Assembly: GCF_020379485.1 (NCBI RefSeq)
Contig: NW_026015111.1
Location: 1-64,000 of the forward strand
Length of the DNA: 64,000 nt
Source of the DNA: Brassica napus
Taxonomy: Eukaryota > Streptophyta > Magnoliopsida > Brassicales > Brassicaceae
Direction of reading: 5' to 3'
Under the pieces are notes generated by a model. The model saw nothing but the letters and a program-made list of their open reading frames with translations. It ran no database searches and was not told the origin of the DNA. The translations under genes were made by a program, and so were the position numbers. Below, in pieces: positions 35,502 through 46,974 of this stretch (its first letter is position 1; each line of letters starts with the position of its first letter).

Positions 35502-36998
35502 ATGGAGAAACAGAGCACTTCTTCTTCATCATCATCATCTTCTTCTTGGATTCGAGGTTCTTGTATTGGAAGAGGATGTTTTGGAACCGTAAGCAAAGCC
35601 GTGAGCAAAATCGACGGTGGAGTTTTCGCCGTGAAGTCAGTAGATCTCGCCACGTGTCTCCCTTCTCAATCCGAGTCGCTGGAGAACGAAATCGCGATCC
35701 TCGGCTCTCTCAAGACTCACCCGCATATCGTGAGGTTCCTCGGCGATGACGTGTCTAACGAAGGAACGACGTCGTTTAGGAATCTCCACTTGGAGTATTT
35801 ACCCGAAGGTGACGTGGCTAACGGTGGTAAAATCGTTAACGAGGAAACAGTCGGGCGTTACGTTTGGTGTCTCGTCTCTGCTCTCGGTCACATTCACGCT
35901 AACGGAATCGTTCACTGCGACGTGAAGTCGAAGAACGTTCTCGTCGCTAACGGCGGAAGCTCCGTTAAGCTGGCGGACTTCGGCTCGGCGATGGAGTTGG
36001 AGAAACCGACGGCGGAGAAGATTGCGCCGCGTGGAAGTCCGCTCTGGATGGCTCCGGAGGTGGTGAGCAGAGAGTATCAAGGACCGGAGAGTGACGTTTG
36101 GTCTCTTGGCTGTACGGTCATCGAGATGCTCACCGGAAAGCCAGCGTGGGAAGATCACGGTTTCGACTCGCTGAGTCGAATCGGGTTTTCAAACGAGTTG
36201 CCGTTTATTCCGGCGGGTGTTTCGGAGCTCTGTCGCGACTTCTTGGACAAATGCTTGAGGCGAGACAGGAGTCAGAGATGGAGTTGCGATCAGCTTCTCG
36301 AGCATCCGTTTCTATGTCAAGACCATCATCACTCCTTGTTCACTACCGAGTCGTCTCCGCGTTGCGTATTGGACTGGGTCAACTCGGAGTTCGAGGAGGA
36401 GGAAGAGATCGATGAGTTGAGAGTTGAATCTATGGTCTCAGCGATGGCAAGGATAAGTAAACTAGCGACGATCGGAGGAGAGGCAATTTGGGAATCTAAT
36501 GGTTGGACTGAGGTTAGAGGCAATGCTTCCGAAGAGTCAGGGGCACAATGGGAATATTTGAGTTCATTAAGGGTAGAATCGGAATTAAATATGTCACCGG
36601 AGTCTACCGAGTCGGGTACACGGACGGTGAATGAAGACTCGGAGTTGACGTCGGTGATAACGTGTGAAATATTGTTGTTGATGGTGTTATTGGTGGTAGA
36701 GAATATTCAGATATATGCCACGTTTTACACCGATGTTTTTATTCGTACTCTGTATAGTTGTTATCATCATCAAAATAATAATAAGACGAAGTTGCGCAAA
36801 AATCTATCGTTCGTTCTCAGCCTTAACTTTTTGTTCGGTATTGCATGTGATTCGGATCGGTCTATCTATCTCATAAAAACTCTTTTACGTGGTGCGATGA
36901 GTGTCCTAACTCTCAACTGTTACTTCCTTTTGTTGATAACTCTCACTTGCACAACTCAATCTTGGTTTGGTAGCTTCTTGACCAAATATTTTTTATAG
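35502..36998 (+). CDS. MAPKKK14: MAPKKK14, MEKK-type MAP kinase kinase kinase, single exon
   Basis: A 498-codon uninterrupted frame. A serine run at residues 5-15 precedes the kinase domain (about 16-271). It has the glycine loop GRGCFGTV (23-30), K45 in VFAVK, HCDVKSKN (138-145) with catalytic D140, DFG (159-161) and APE (184-186). HCD instead of HRD makes it a non-RD kinase, as in the plant MAPKKK13-21 group. All catalytic residues are present. It would phosphorylate MAP kinase kinases; in Arabidopsis this clade feeds clade-C MPK modules in stress and wounding. Position between AP2C1 and SEC13 matches At2g30040. The last ~115 residues are odd: after an acidic and Ser/Thr-rich region comes a hydrophobic stretch at about 388-399 (CEILLLMVLLVV) and then 3'-UTR-like sequence (HHQNNNKTK). 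Either it is a real hydrophobic tail or a lost stop codon has extended the frame. Confidence 0.93.
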   Translation: MEKQSTSSSSSSSSSWIRGSCIGRGCFGTVSKAVSKIDGGVFAVKSVDLATCLPSQSESLENEIAILGSLKTHPHIVRFLGDDVSNEGTTSFRNLHLEYLPEGDVANGGKIVNEETVGRYVWCLVSALGHIHANGIVHCDVKSKNVLVANGGSSVKLADFGSAMELEKPTAEKIAPRGSPLWMAPEVVSREYQGPESDVWSLGCTVIEMLTGKPAWEDHGFDSLSRIGFSNELPFIPAGVSELCRDFLDKCLRRDRSQRWSCDQLLEHPFLCQDHHHSLFTTESSPRCVLDWVNSEFEEEEEIDELRVESMVSAMARISKLATIGGEAIWESNGWTEVRGNASEESGAQWEYLSSLRVESELNMSPESTESGTRTVNEDSELTSVITCEILLLMVLLVVENIQIYATFYTDVFIRTLYSCYHHQNNNKTKLRKNLSFVLSLNFLFGIACDSDRSIYLIKTLLRGAMSVLTLNCYFLLLITLTCTTQSWFGSFLTKYFL

Positions 36999-37785
36999 GT
37001 CACAAGAGATGAACTAAGACCACGAAATTAGTAATGATTAATTAGGCCTAATTGTTATGAGGGGTTACCATGAAATTTGTCAGCATAACGTTAATGTTGT
37101 TGTTGGTATAAATAAAGTTGTTAGGTCAAATAGTCGATGTGAGCTATAAACTTTGATCAGTTTAGAAAAAATAAAAATAAAACAGGCAATAAACAAGGAG
37201 ATAACGAGAGAATGGAAGATGACTATGATGAAGTGGTGGGCAATGCTGGCTTACCACAACTCCACAAGTTTTCAATAATGAGAAAGGTATCAACATAAAC
37301 TATACGCTAAATGTTAAAGAATATTCCATTCTCTTCAGAGCTTATCTATACTCAAAACATTTCCTTTTTTTTCTTCTTATTGCTACGATTTTATTGGATA
37401 ATCGTACTAATTAAGATAGTTGGCTATCCCGCACGAATACTAGATATTTTAATTTATGACGATTGTATAGCAATCATTTGTGTGGTTTACGCCATGGCCA
37501 TGGACCGGACCGGACCTGACTCAATGTTCAATAGTTTTAGATTAATTAAATATTATACTTTATACATAGCCAACTTAGCCAATAAGGTGGCTACTGTAGT
37601 CAAGTTTCAGCAATATGACCAATAACAGATGTATAACCCAGATCAGATACTTTTTGCTGAAAAACTCTACACTAGACATTCTTGAAATCCTATAAAATTC
37701 TAAAAGATGTGTGAACAAAAGACAAGGCAAATAATAGTAAAATCCAATAAGAGATTTAAGAGAAAACATAATAGTAAGAGTGTAA
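36999..37785. other. MAPKKK14 3' flank
   Basis: AT-rich. A 26-codon frame at about 37212-37292 (start MEDDYDEVVGNAGLPQLHKF) is preceded by no clear promoter and followed by a donor-like GGTATCA. It is unrecognised and too short to call a gene. Confidence 0.4.
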
Positions 37786-38035
37786 GAGCATAATTAATCC
37801 TAAAACCGTTCACAGTTTCTTAGGCAATTTTTTTTTTGTCTAAAAGAATAAAAATAAGTTTAAAAGCGAACCAACCGCGGCCACCACATATCGGTAGGGT
37901 CCGCGAACAGTGTAAAAAACCCTCCACAATCGATCCTTATTTTGTTGTTTCTGTCACCGGTTTCAAAATTTTTGATGGGGTCTATGCACTAATTTGTTTT
38001 AAGAAACCCCATTAACTACCGCGATAATCATGGTC
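37786..38035. repeat. Tourist/Harbinger-like MITE, 250 bp
   Basis: Ends GAGCATAATTAATCC and (inverted) GACCATGATTATCGCGG, flanked by TAA at 37783-37785 and 38036-38038. The same family occurs as the outer element at 47.67-48.16 kb. Confidence 0.7.
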
Positions 38036-38950
38036 TAAGACAGTAAGACCTAATAAAAAAAGTTTGATAGTTCTTTTAAGTGAAAGATATTTTTGAAGCG
38101 AACGCTAAAAGAAATAAAAGTTTTTGAAGAACAAAACTTCACTTTGAAAATAGATAAAATGTGTATATAAGTTTTACTAGATTAATAGATTGTGTTTCTA
38201 TACCTCTCAAAAAAATTCTTTAAAAAACTAGATTTATGATTAGTTGCCGATCAACTTTGTTGGCTTGAACAACACCAGAGCCAATTCTTTCACTTTTGTA
38301 CTTGTAATTTTTTTTCTTACTTCTACATCTTTTCTCTATCTCTTAGCATATTTGAAACTTTTGCTATGATTTATTCTCAGATTTGTGGATTTAGCTTTTG
38401 TCGACGTGACAACTTCTGTTTGGTATTTGATCTTGTATAGTTTTGTTTGTTTGCTTTGGCATTTGTGTTTCATTTGTTCTGTTTTTCCTTTTTTGTTATT
38501 TGCTTGTTGATTTTAGAGTTTGTCTTAGTTTGTCTTTATCTCAGCAACGTCGAAGCAATGACTTGGTGGTCTGTGGGTTTGGTTTCTAGAGATTCTATGT
38601 ATTTCACGGTCCTTTGATATTTTGATCGTGTATTCTATCTATCCAGTGTTACTAATGAAAACCCGATGATGAAAAGGTCTACTCATACAAGTTCAAGATC
38701 AGTCTGAATCAAGTATCAAAGATTCTGAAGCCAAACAGAGAAGTATGATATTGTCTTTTCTTTTGATCAAGCACTTATTCTCGAGTTTCATTAGCAAGAG
38801 GCTTGAATCAAACGAGCATCCGGTTTTCTATTCGAAGCAGGCTTATCGAACGAACCATCCGGTTTAATATTTGACCCACTTGGTTTAAGTCTGGATTACG
38901 TTTAGCAGTTCAGCTTATTTTTTTCGCCAGATCTATTTTTTTAATCAGCT

Positions 38951-38957
38951 TATAAAA
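38951..38957 (+). promoter_or_regulatory. Probable SEC13 TATA box
   Basis: TATAAAA lies about 80 bp upstream of a likely 5'-UTR intron donor (39036), with a plausible transcript start near 38985. It is placed by motif and spacing only. Confidence 0.5.
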
Positions 38958-39035
38958 ACTTTAGAAAGAAAAAAAAAATCCAGATTGCTCTCCACACAAG
39001 CATTTTTTTTCTCCGTCGATCAACAGTGCGTTCAG

Positions 39036-39279
39036 GTACGATCTCTCTTCCCTGTGTTCTCTCTGACTCTCTCTCGGTCGATATTGTGATTGATCTTTCC
39101 CACCGTGATCGATTTTAATTTGATATCATGACTCTGACCTCGTGCTACGTCTAATTTGAAAATTTTCAACGCAATCGTCTTCTGCTTTGCATTCGATTTG
39201 TGTGTTAGCAAAAAAAATAATGCCTTCATGATCGGCGGGTCGAGTTTCGATCTAAGAGTGTTCTTTATATAACAAACAG
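39036..39279 (+). other. Probable 5'-UTR intron of SEC13
   Basis: A good donor (TTCAG|GTACG) and acceptor (CAAACAG|TGTTTG) bracket a T-rich 244-bp stretch ending 22 bp before the start codon. Leader introns are common in constitutive plant genes. It is inferred from splice motifs alone. Confidence 0.6.
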
Positions 39280-39301
39280 TGTTTGATTTTAAGAAGAAGC
39301 C

Positions 39302-40210
39302 ATGGCGGGGCATAAGATTGAAACAGGTCACGAGGACACCGTCCACGACGTGCAAATGGATTACTACGGGAAGCGAGTAGCCACCGCCTCCTCTGACTGC
39401 ACCATCAAGATCACCGGCGTCAGCAACAACGGCGCATCCCAGCACCTAGCTACACTAACCGGCCACCGTGGTCCCGTCTGGGAGGTCGCTTGGGCCCACC
39501 CGAAGTTCGGGTCAATGCTAGCCTCATGCTCCTACGATGGCCAAGTCATTCTCTGGAAAGAAGGCAGCCAAAACCAGTGGACTCAGGCCCACGTCTTCAC
39601 CGACCACAAAACTTCGGTCAGCTCCATCGCCTGGGCTCCTTACGAGCTCGGACTATCCTTGGCCTGCGGTTCGTCTGACGGGAACATCTCGGTGTTCACG
39701 GGGCGTGGTGACGGCGGCTGGGACACGACGAAGATTGACCAAGCGCATCCGGTTGGCGTCACGTCGGTCTCGTGGGCCCCGTCCACTGCGCCTGGGGCTC
39801 TTGTCAGCTCCGGGTTGCTTGATCCGGTTTACAAGCTGGCTTCGGGTGGGTGTGATAATACGGTGAAAGTGTGGAAGCTCTCTAACGGGTCGTGGAAGAT
39901 GGATTGCTTCCCGGCTCTTCAGAAGCACAGTGACTGGGTGCGTGATGTGGCTTGGGCGCCCAACTTGGGTCTCCCTAAGTCCACCATAGCTAGTGGCTCG
40001 CAAGACGGGAAAGTGGTTATATGGACGGTGGGGAAAGAAGGTGAGCAGTGGGAAGGTAAGGTTCTGAATGACTTTAAGGCTCCGGTGTGGCGGGTCTCCT
40101 GGTCCTTGACGGGTAACTTGTTGGCTGTGTCTGATGGGAACAATAATGTGACGGTGTGGAAAGAGGCGGTTGATGGAGAGTGGCAACAAGTCACCGCCCT
40201 GGAGCCGTAG
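39302..40210 (+). CDS. SEC13: SEC13, WD40 protein of the COPII coat
   Basis: An intronless frame of 302 residues, the same length as Arabidopsis SEC13. It is a six-bladed WD40 propeller built of repeats beginning HEDTVHDVQ (10-18), HRGPVWEVAW, HKTSVSSIAW, HPVGVTSVSW, HSDWVRDVAW and FKAPVWRVSW, most ending in a ...I/VxVWK-type strand. SEC13 pairs with SEC31 to form the outer cage of COPII vesicles leaving the ER, and in other eukaryotes it is also part of the nuclear pore Y-complex. The frame is clean and the start context (GCCATGGCG) is strong. Position matches At2g30050. Long antisense open frames over it are by-products of its GC-rich third positions. Confidence 0.96.
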   Translation: MAGHKIETGHEDTVHDVQMDYYGKRVATASSDCTIKITGVSNNGASQHLATLTGHRGPVWEVAWAHPKFGSMLASCSYDGQVILWKEGSQNQWTQAHVFTDHKTSVSSIAWAPYELGLSLACGSSDGNISVFTGRGDGGWDTTKIDQAHPVGVTSVSWAPSTAPGALVSSGLLDPVYKLASGGCDNTVKVWKLSNGSWKMDCFPALQKHSDWVRDVAWAPNLGLPKSTIASGSQDGKVVIWTVGKEGEQWEGKVLNDFKAPVWRVSWSLTGNLLAVSDGNNNVTVWKEAVDGEWQQVTALEP

Positions 40211-40981
40211 TTTTTTTCCTTTTTAATATGATTCGCTATTTCTTACAAAGGAACGGAATAAAAGACTCTTTCTATCCTGAGCCTTTACGAGGGAATGTGG
40301 ATGTGGTTTTACTTAATTTTGGTCGAGACATTTGGTCATTTTTTAATCTTTTCCTTGGCGATTTTCAAGAAATAAATTCTTTTTTTTTCCTGGTTAAACA
40401 GTTTATTGATTGTATTAGGTAATATCATAATACAAAATGTTACAAGTTGTAATACGTAAAAAATATGATGTTAAAGGCTATTTCTAGATTATAGAATAAG
40501 AAAATGTTACGAGTTAGTATAACAAACGAGATTATTTCAAGACTTTGGAGTAATGAATTTATTTTTAACTTATTATTCTATCTCACTCAAAAATGGAGTA
40601 AGCTTGGAGTGAAACTCAACTCCACTTTGGGAGAATAATATATTTGGAAATGCTCTAACAAAATTTATCACGTGAATCAGAAACCTTTGTAGTAGTATTA
40701 TGGTTGTTGCTTGATATTTACCTTAGTGGCGGCATTCAAAAAGATTCAAAAAGTTACCTATATAGCTTCATCTGCAAAGACAGAAGCAGTTCGTTCAGTG
40801 CTCTAGTATAATAACTAGTATCTCAATGTAGACTTGTATTGAGCTGTGTAGTGTTGGAATCTTGTTTCTCTGAATCTTGTTTTATTGTTTGTGTTTGTGA
40901 AACCTTTTCCCCGCTGTTTGATCCCCTGATAAAGTCATTTTAGAGCTGCTTAAATAATCAAGTGTTTATTTACATCATCAG

Positions 40982-41191
40982 ACTGCAAAGCATCTATGGA
41001 AAAAGTTCAAAGAAGTTGCCAAATTTGAAGAAGCGAAAGAAGAGAGCAAAGACGCCTCTCAGGCCGCTGGTCTGCTTGAGAAGTTAACAGTGGAAGAGAA
41101 GGAGGAGAAACCAGTGGAGAAGGTAGCATCAGCAGAGGCAGAGAAAGCTGTTGAAGAAAAGAAAACTAAGGAGTCTGTGCCCTCAGCTTAA
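40982..41191 (+). pseudogene. RANBP1: RanBP1 last-exon remnant, frameshifted
   Basis: After a TCATCAG acceptor the sequence reads (N)CKASMEK, then, one base later, FKEVAKFEEAKEESK and DASQAAGLLEKLTVEE, and a Glu/Lys-rich tail to TAA. This is the C-terminal exon of a plant Ran-binding protein 1, the cytosolic cofactor that stimulates RanGAP in nuclear transport. An extra A in the run at 41000-41004 breaks the frame; four A would restore it. The upstream exons encoding the Ran-binding domain are not found between SEC13 and here; about 770 bp of unrecognised, probably intronic or intergenic DNA takes their place. The position equals that of At2g30060. I infer a gene lost by deletion, as often happens to one copy after Brassica genome triplication. 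Confidence 0.82.
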
Positions 41192-41602
41192 GATACATAT
41201 GCATAGAATGTTAGAAATACACAAGACAACGCCAGGTACTATACAGCCTGGTGTGTTTAAAATCCATCCATGACTTGCCTTTCTTTAAAAAAGTTGATTC
41301 TTGTTTTATCAGTGTCATCATATTTACTTGCTGAGCCGTGTTGAGTCCATATGTTAGCGTAACAAGAGTATCTATCACATGTGACATTCGCATATGAGAG
41401 GAGATTTTCGGGGTTGTTTTGGGATTCGTCATCTAAAAGTATATATCCCTTCGTTTTTTTTCTGGAAACAGTGTGCAGTCAGAACATGCTCCATTTTTAT
41501 TCTACAAAATATATGCATTGGATTGCGCTTTTTTTTATTAAACTACAAGTCGTGTTACATCACATTAGAGCCTTGCATTTCGATAAATATAGTTCACTGT
41601 AA

Positions 41603-42092
41603 GTATCTCCAACCCTACTCTATTTTTTACTTTAAAATAGAGTTTAGAGTGAAAAATACTCTAATGGTACACTATTTCTCACTCTATAATAGAGTGAAAA
41701 ATAGGTTTACTCCAAAAGTAATTTTTTTTTTGTTCATCATTCTATTTTATACTCTAAAATAACTCTATTATAGAGTTATTCTATTTTAGAGTAAAAAATA
41801 GAGTAAAATGGTAAACTAAAATTTACTCTATATTTCACTCTAAAATAGAGTAACTCTATTATAGAGTTGAATTTGCTCCAATGATTCACTTTATAATAGA
41901 GTTACTCTATAATAGAGTGAAATATAGAGTAATCTTATTTTTTCACTCTATATTTGGAGTAAAAAAACAAGATTACTCTATATTTCACTCTATTATAAAG
42001 TGAACCATTGGAGCAAATTCAACTCTATAATAGAGTTACTCTATTTTAGAGTGAAATATATAGTAAATTTTAGTATCCCATTGGAGATGCTC
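41603..42092. repeat. Palindromic Tourist-like MITE, 490 bp
   Basis: Ends with inverted ATCTCCAAC/TTGGAGATGCTC and flanks TAA at 41600-41602 and 42093-42095. It is filled with alternating ACTCTATTATAGAGT-type palindromes, so a transcript could fold into a long hairpin. The element at 54745-55056 is a close relative. Confidence 0.75.
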
Positions 42093-42095
42093 TAA

Positions 42096-42442
42096 GGCCA
42101 TCTTCAACCTAACTCCAAAACACTATTTTAGTGTGATTTTGACACAAAAATCTTCTTCAACCCAACACTAAAAATCACACCATTTTAGTGCAACACTATA
42201 ATTTCACACCAAATTTGGTGTGATACTATTCACTACATTAAAATACTATTCACTTATTTTATTAATAAAATAGATAATTAAATAAATGATAAATAAAAAC
42301 ATAAATATATATAATATTATAGAATAATTTTTAGTGTGAAGTTTAGTGTTATGGTTGGAGAAGAATTTTTTTTTAGTGTTGAAATTATACTAAAATAGTG
42401 TAGTTTTGATACTAAAATAGTGTTATGGATTGGAGATGTTCT
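42096..42442. repeat. Second MITE abutting the previous one
   Basis: Starts GGCCATCTTCAACC directly after the TAA that flanks the preceding element and ends ATTGGAGATGTTC, followed by TCA (a mutated TAA). It contains repeated CACTATTTTAGTGTGA motifs. Confidence 0.65.
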
Positions 42443-43034
42443 CAGGAGGTTCTTCAAAACGGTATAATCTGATTAAATAATGGCGAGATAAAACGGGCCC
42501 GATAGACCCCTAGTGTATTTCCAAGTTACTTGTTAGTAAAACGGTAATACTGGTAGGTAGCGACAAGGCCGGCTTATAGATTTGGATAAGACTCTTTGCA
42601 CAGCCCTCTAAATTGTAAAATTGTTATTTGTATTACAATGGGACAAATTACAATTCAGGTTCGGTCAAGTGTCACAGTAGTTGACCGGACCTACATAATG
42701 GTATTCCTGGAAGATTGTGGCACTGGCTTTAATCGGGCTTGAATCTATAAATTAGGAACCCCATTAATGCATGATGCTCATTCGTCAGCATGTAGACCTT
42801 TTAAGCCACATGGACTTATCTCTCTCTCCTTTTCGTACGCACATACATACATCTCAATGTTCTGTTCATTGTGTTTGTGTTAATTTCTGTCGTGGATTGG
42901 AGATACTCTTAAAATTATCACTCCATTTCAAATTTTCAAATACAACAAAATATCTAGGAATTTTGGTAGGATGCTTTGAGAAAAATATCAGGTACGCGAA
43001 ATCTTTTTTAAAGTGATATCTTCTTAGATATGTA

Positions 43035-44330
43035 TTAGGTGATAAGTCGCATCATGTGCGGGATGAATTTATAAAAACAATTATATTCGGTGATTATAAA
43101 CTTTACTATACATTTTTTATTTTAATAATAGTTAACAAATATATACATACCGGATAATAATCATGTATCGGCATCTTGTGCGGGATGCACATTGTATATA
43201 CAAATAATTTTATATACTATTACTTATTTTATTTTATTTTACGTTATGTAATAACAAATAATAAAAATATATTGATTAATTGAGAAACATTAATTATTAA
43301 GTATATAATTAAATTGGTGAAAACACATAAATCAGACAAACCACTCTTATTTATTTACTATCATTTTATGGTAAGTAAATCTAAATAATCACATTTATCC
43401 ATTTCGTATATAATTAATTTTAAATGATACTAATATATATAGTATATTTTAATATGGCTATCTATTAAATGAGACTTCATAATCATACGGTTTTATGATC
43501 ATTTGTATTTTTTATAACAAATTTTTTAAATCATTGAAAACAAAATTTTCAATGTGGGACTTATAATAAGTTTATAATTTATAAATATGCTTGAAAATTC
43601 ATTAAAAATTTTGAAATTAAAATATTTTATGTATTCTTATATGGTATATAGTTATATATATATATATATTAAATGAGATTTTTATTCATATGGTTTTAAA
43701 ATCATGTGTATCTTGTTAAGTTGTTATAATAAAAATGTTAAATCATTGATCATAAAAAATTTAACATAAGAATTTTAACAACTTTAGTAATTTATAATCG
43801 TTTTTAAATTCAAAATATAACATATATAAAAAATCTAAATTTTAATATATATATTCATCACTTTGAGAAAGTTAGTATGAACCCAGTAAAATCAAAACTA
43901 TTTTCTCTTTTTAAAGTATTGAAGTGCACGATTATAGCATATGATATATGCATCGTAAATCACGAAATCAGTTTGGTCAACAATTCTATTACATATGGAA
44001 ACTGTAATGAACTGAGTGTTTATTTCCAAATTTGTCAAATTGATTGTGGACCATGATATTTGCTGTGATGTGTCCGTTATATGAGTTGTTTCTTTTATTT
44101 TACAATACTCCAAATGATATATTAAGCATTCCAATTTAAGCTTAGTATAAAACTATTTTAATGATTAAATGATATCAATGGCAATATATGTTATATTTCT
44201 AGTAATGAATTTTTAAATAAGGGCTGAGAGAGCATGTGGAACCGTCACGATAGCAAAATGGCAATAGTGTAAATAACTTATAAAACCAAAGTTACTTTTT
44301 AATAATGTTTCTCCTTTAATATATAAGAGA
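43035..44330 (-). mobile_element. Non-autonomous Helitron
   Basis: On the minus strand it starts TCTCTTATATATTAAAGGAG at 44330 and ends in a weak hairpin region (CCGCACATGATGCG) then CACCTAA at 43035. It is flanked by A and T in the expected orientation. 1296 bp, extremely AT-rich, non-coding. A second GTGCGGGATG motif near 43185 suggests a duplicated or nested 3' end. Confidence 0.75.
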
Positions 44331-45582
44331 TTTTTAGTAATCTAATAATAATATTTGAGGGTGATCGCTTGGAATTTATCCTTTTTTTTTTTTTTTTAAA
44401 TCACTAACCTTTACTGGATGTAGTTTTATTTTAAAAATTTAAAGCCTATATCAAATTTCTATTAATTTTTACCATTCATACTTTAGCTTTTATTTTTAAA
44501 GTAAAACCAAAAAAAATAAAGCAAACTTTTTCTTATGTAGTTTAGGAAAACAATATACATCTTTTTAGGCTGTAGAATCTGTAAAAAAGTTGATAATCAT
44601 AATAAAAACATCTATAAATATTTTAATTTAATTTTGGGTATTATTAAAATTATTGAAGTATTTTAAATAACATAGATAGTATTTACATATCACATTTAGA
44701 ATAACATTAAACAATGATAATTTATAAAAAAAATATTAGTATACATTATTTTAATTGATAAAAATAATTATTTTATATATACATCACATCTTTCACATAT
44801 TTGATTTTAAAATATCTACAGCATGTAACTTATAATTACAACAAATTTTACTACATCAAAAGTTTCTACAAGAAAGTATATATTAACAACTTTATAGCTA
44901 AAATCAATTTAAAGCTAAATTTTGACAGCTAAATTTTTAGAGGTTAAATGTAATAATTCTAAGAAAATAATAGTATTATTATCTACAAGTTGTAAAATAA
45001 AAACATTTTGCGTGTGTGGAACCTGGACCCAAATTATACGTTATTACTAAGTCTTCCAGTATATCTAGTATAATCACACAAAAACTTGTATAAGTATAAT
45101 CTATATTCATATCAAACCTACCAAAAATTAACAAAAGTTAGTTTCAAACTTTCATGTTGTTTGCAATTTACAAAGTTTGAACTACCCATGTGCGGCAGTT
45201 ATAACAAAAGCTAGGATGCTTAGTATAATCTATAGATCGTAATCAGGAAGATGATTACTTACGAGTATGGTATGAAGCCACCTTAATCGATCTATACCAA
45301 TGACTAGAAAATATATTGTATAGAGTACGAATTCTGTAGTTGTTAAAGTATTCAGAGAACGTTCTATGAGGTTTATAGGATCCGAGTGTACTGATTAAGG
45401 TATCCAAACTAGAAGCTTCGCAGAAACATCATGCACAACTTTCAACACACACAAAAAAATAACTTTCAACAAAATAACATCAATCAAAGGGATGCGATTG
45501 CACTTTTTCTTCTTTCCTTTCTTTATTTCTACTTTACTTTTAATTTTAAAAAAATTTATTCCTTTTTACTCACGCAATCTTA
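44331..45582. other. Intergenic, no recognised gene
   Basis: AT-rich sequence with A/T homopolymers and no supported features. Confidence 0.5.
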
Positions 45583-46570
45583 GGCTCCGAATGGTAACAG
45601 CGGATTCAGCGGGGCGGGACAAACAAATTGGTTAGTGCAATGCGGTTTAAGTGTGGTTTGTGTTAGAAAAACGCATATTGCAGGACAAGTGCGGTTCATC
45701 TAAAAAAAGCGGTTTAAAACAAAATGTGAATAGTGACATGTGCAATGAATAGTGTAACTGCGGGATACATAAAATATTTATTTTTTATAGACTAAAAAAT
45801 CATTAAAACTATTATTATTTATTATATATATACATATATATTAGTTTAAAAATATTATATATGTGAAATTTGATATTTTATTACTCACTAATTATCTTGA
45901 AAATTAAAAATTGTAGAAATAATGTATTTATGATAGTGATTTAATGTGCTTTTAATATATGTTAAAACAATAATTTTTTTATATTTTACAAACTAAAAAA
46001 TCAGTGATACTAATATAATTTTTAAAAATTATATATATCTCAAATGTGAAAGTTTATATACTATTACTAAAATTTATAGCCTATTATTTTATTTTAAAAT
46101 ATAATAATTGCGCTAGTTTTCTTTAGACAAAATTAAATTAAGATATTTGAATTTTTTCTTCTTGTCATCAACATTAATAGATTCATGAAGACCCTGCAAA
46201 CCCAGCTTTAAGATATCAATAATATTAAATTAAGAATCTGAATTTTCTTATTTAATTTATAAAAATATTTTAATTATCTGAAAAACTTTACAAAATCATA
46301 TTCAATTATGCTATATTATTAGTGTTATATTTATTATTACTAATTATCATTTAAATTTATGCTACTTAATTTTGTTAATTAGATCATTTACATCTCAATT
46401 TATGTATATTATATGGACAAAATATTAGTGATTATATATGGGTTTAATGTATTTTTGATAACAAACATTTATTTTAAATAATTCTGGTTGAAACAGTACC
46501 TAAACCACACCTCATCTCTTTCTTTTCAAGCTTAACTGCGGTTCAGACCAAAAGTTGTCCCGTTACAGTT
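45583..46570. repeat. hAT-like element, degraded right end
   Basis: The left terminus GGCTCCGAATGGTAACAGCGG matches the complete MITE at 1130, followed by GCGGGGCGGGAC and GTGCGGTTCATC. A converse GC-rich block (AACTGCGGTTCAGACC...GTCCCGTTACAG) near 46570 is the probable other end, but its terminal repeat is lost. The interior is AT-rich. Confidence 0.5.
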
Positions 46571-46974
46571 TTTTTTTTTTTAATTTATAATATTTTATTT
46601 ATAAAAGCACTAGCAATAAAATCATGTGAATGGTGACACTCTGCTTCACCCGCCATGCGTTACTCTTCTCCCGCACTTCTCATTCACAGCCTTACTTTTT
46701 CGTTCTCTTCTTTTATTTAGCCTTTGTTTATTTTTGAGGGTGTAATTATTCCGATCCACTTTACATGCATGTACTTTGAGATTTATACTTTAAAGGATGG
46801 TACGGATGGACCCCACAAAATGACAAGACACTTAAGAGATTTGTTTGTTAAGAAAGACGAGCGTCTGATATTATAATACTCGAAAACATTTCTTAAATTC
46901 GTCCCAACCGTGTGCATGCATATTTCCTTACGCCTCTTTGATGTGAAATCTACATTATTGAAGTTTGTAGCAAC

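Noticed and set aside
35799..36158. Antisense and shifted frames over MAPKKK14
   Set aside because: They lie wholly within a conserved kinase coding region and show no family features.
37212..37292. 26-codon frame MEDDYDEVV... as an exon or small peptide gene
   Set aside because: Acidic start and donor-like end are suggestive, but nothing around it splices or matches a known family.
39653..40189. 178-codon antisense frame over SEC13
   Set aside because: It is a mirror of SEC13 codon bias with Arg/Pro-rich composition and no independent support.
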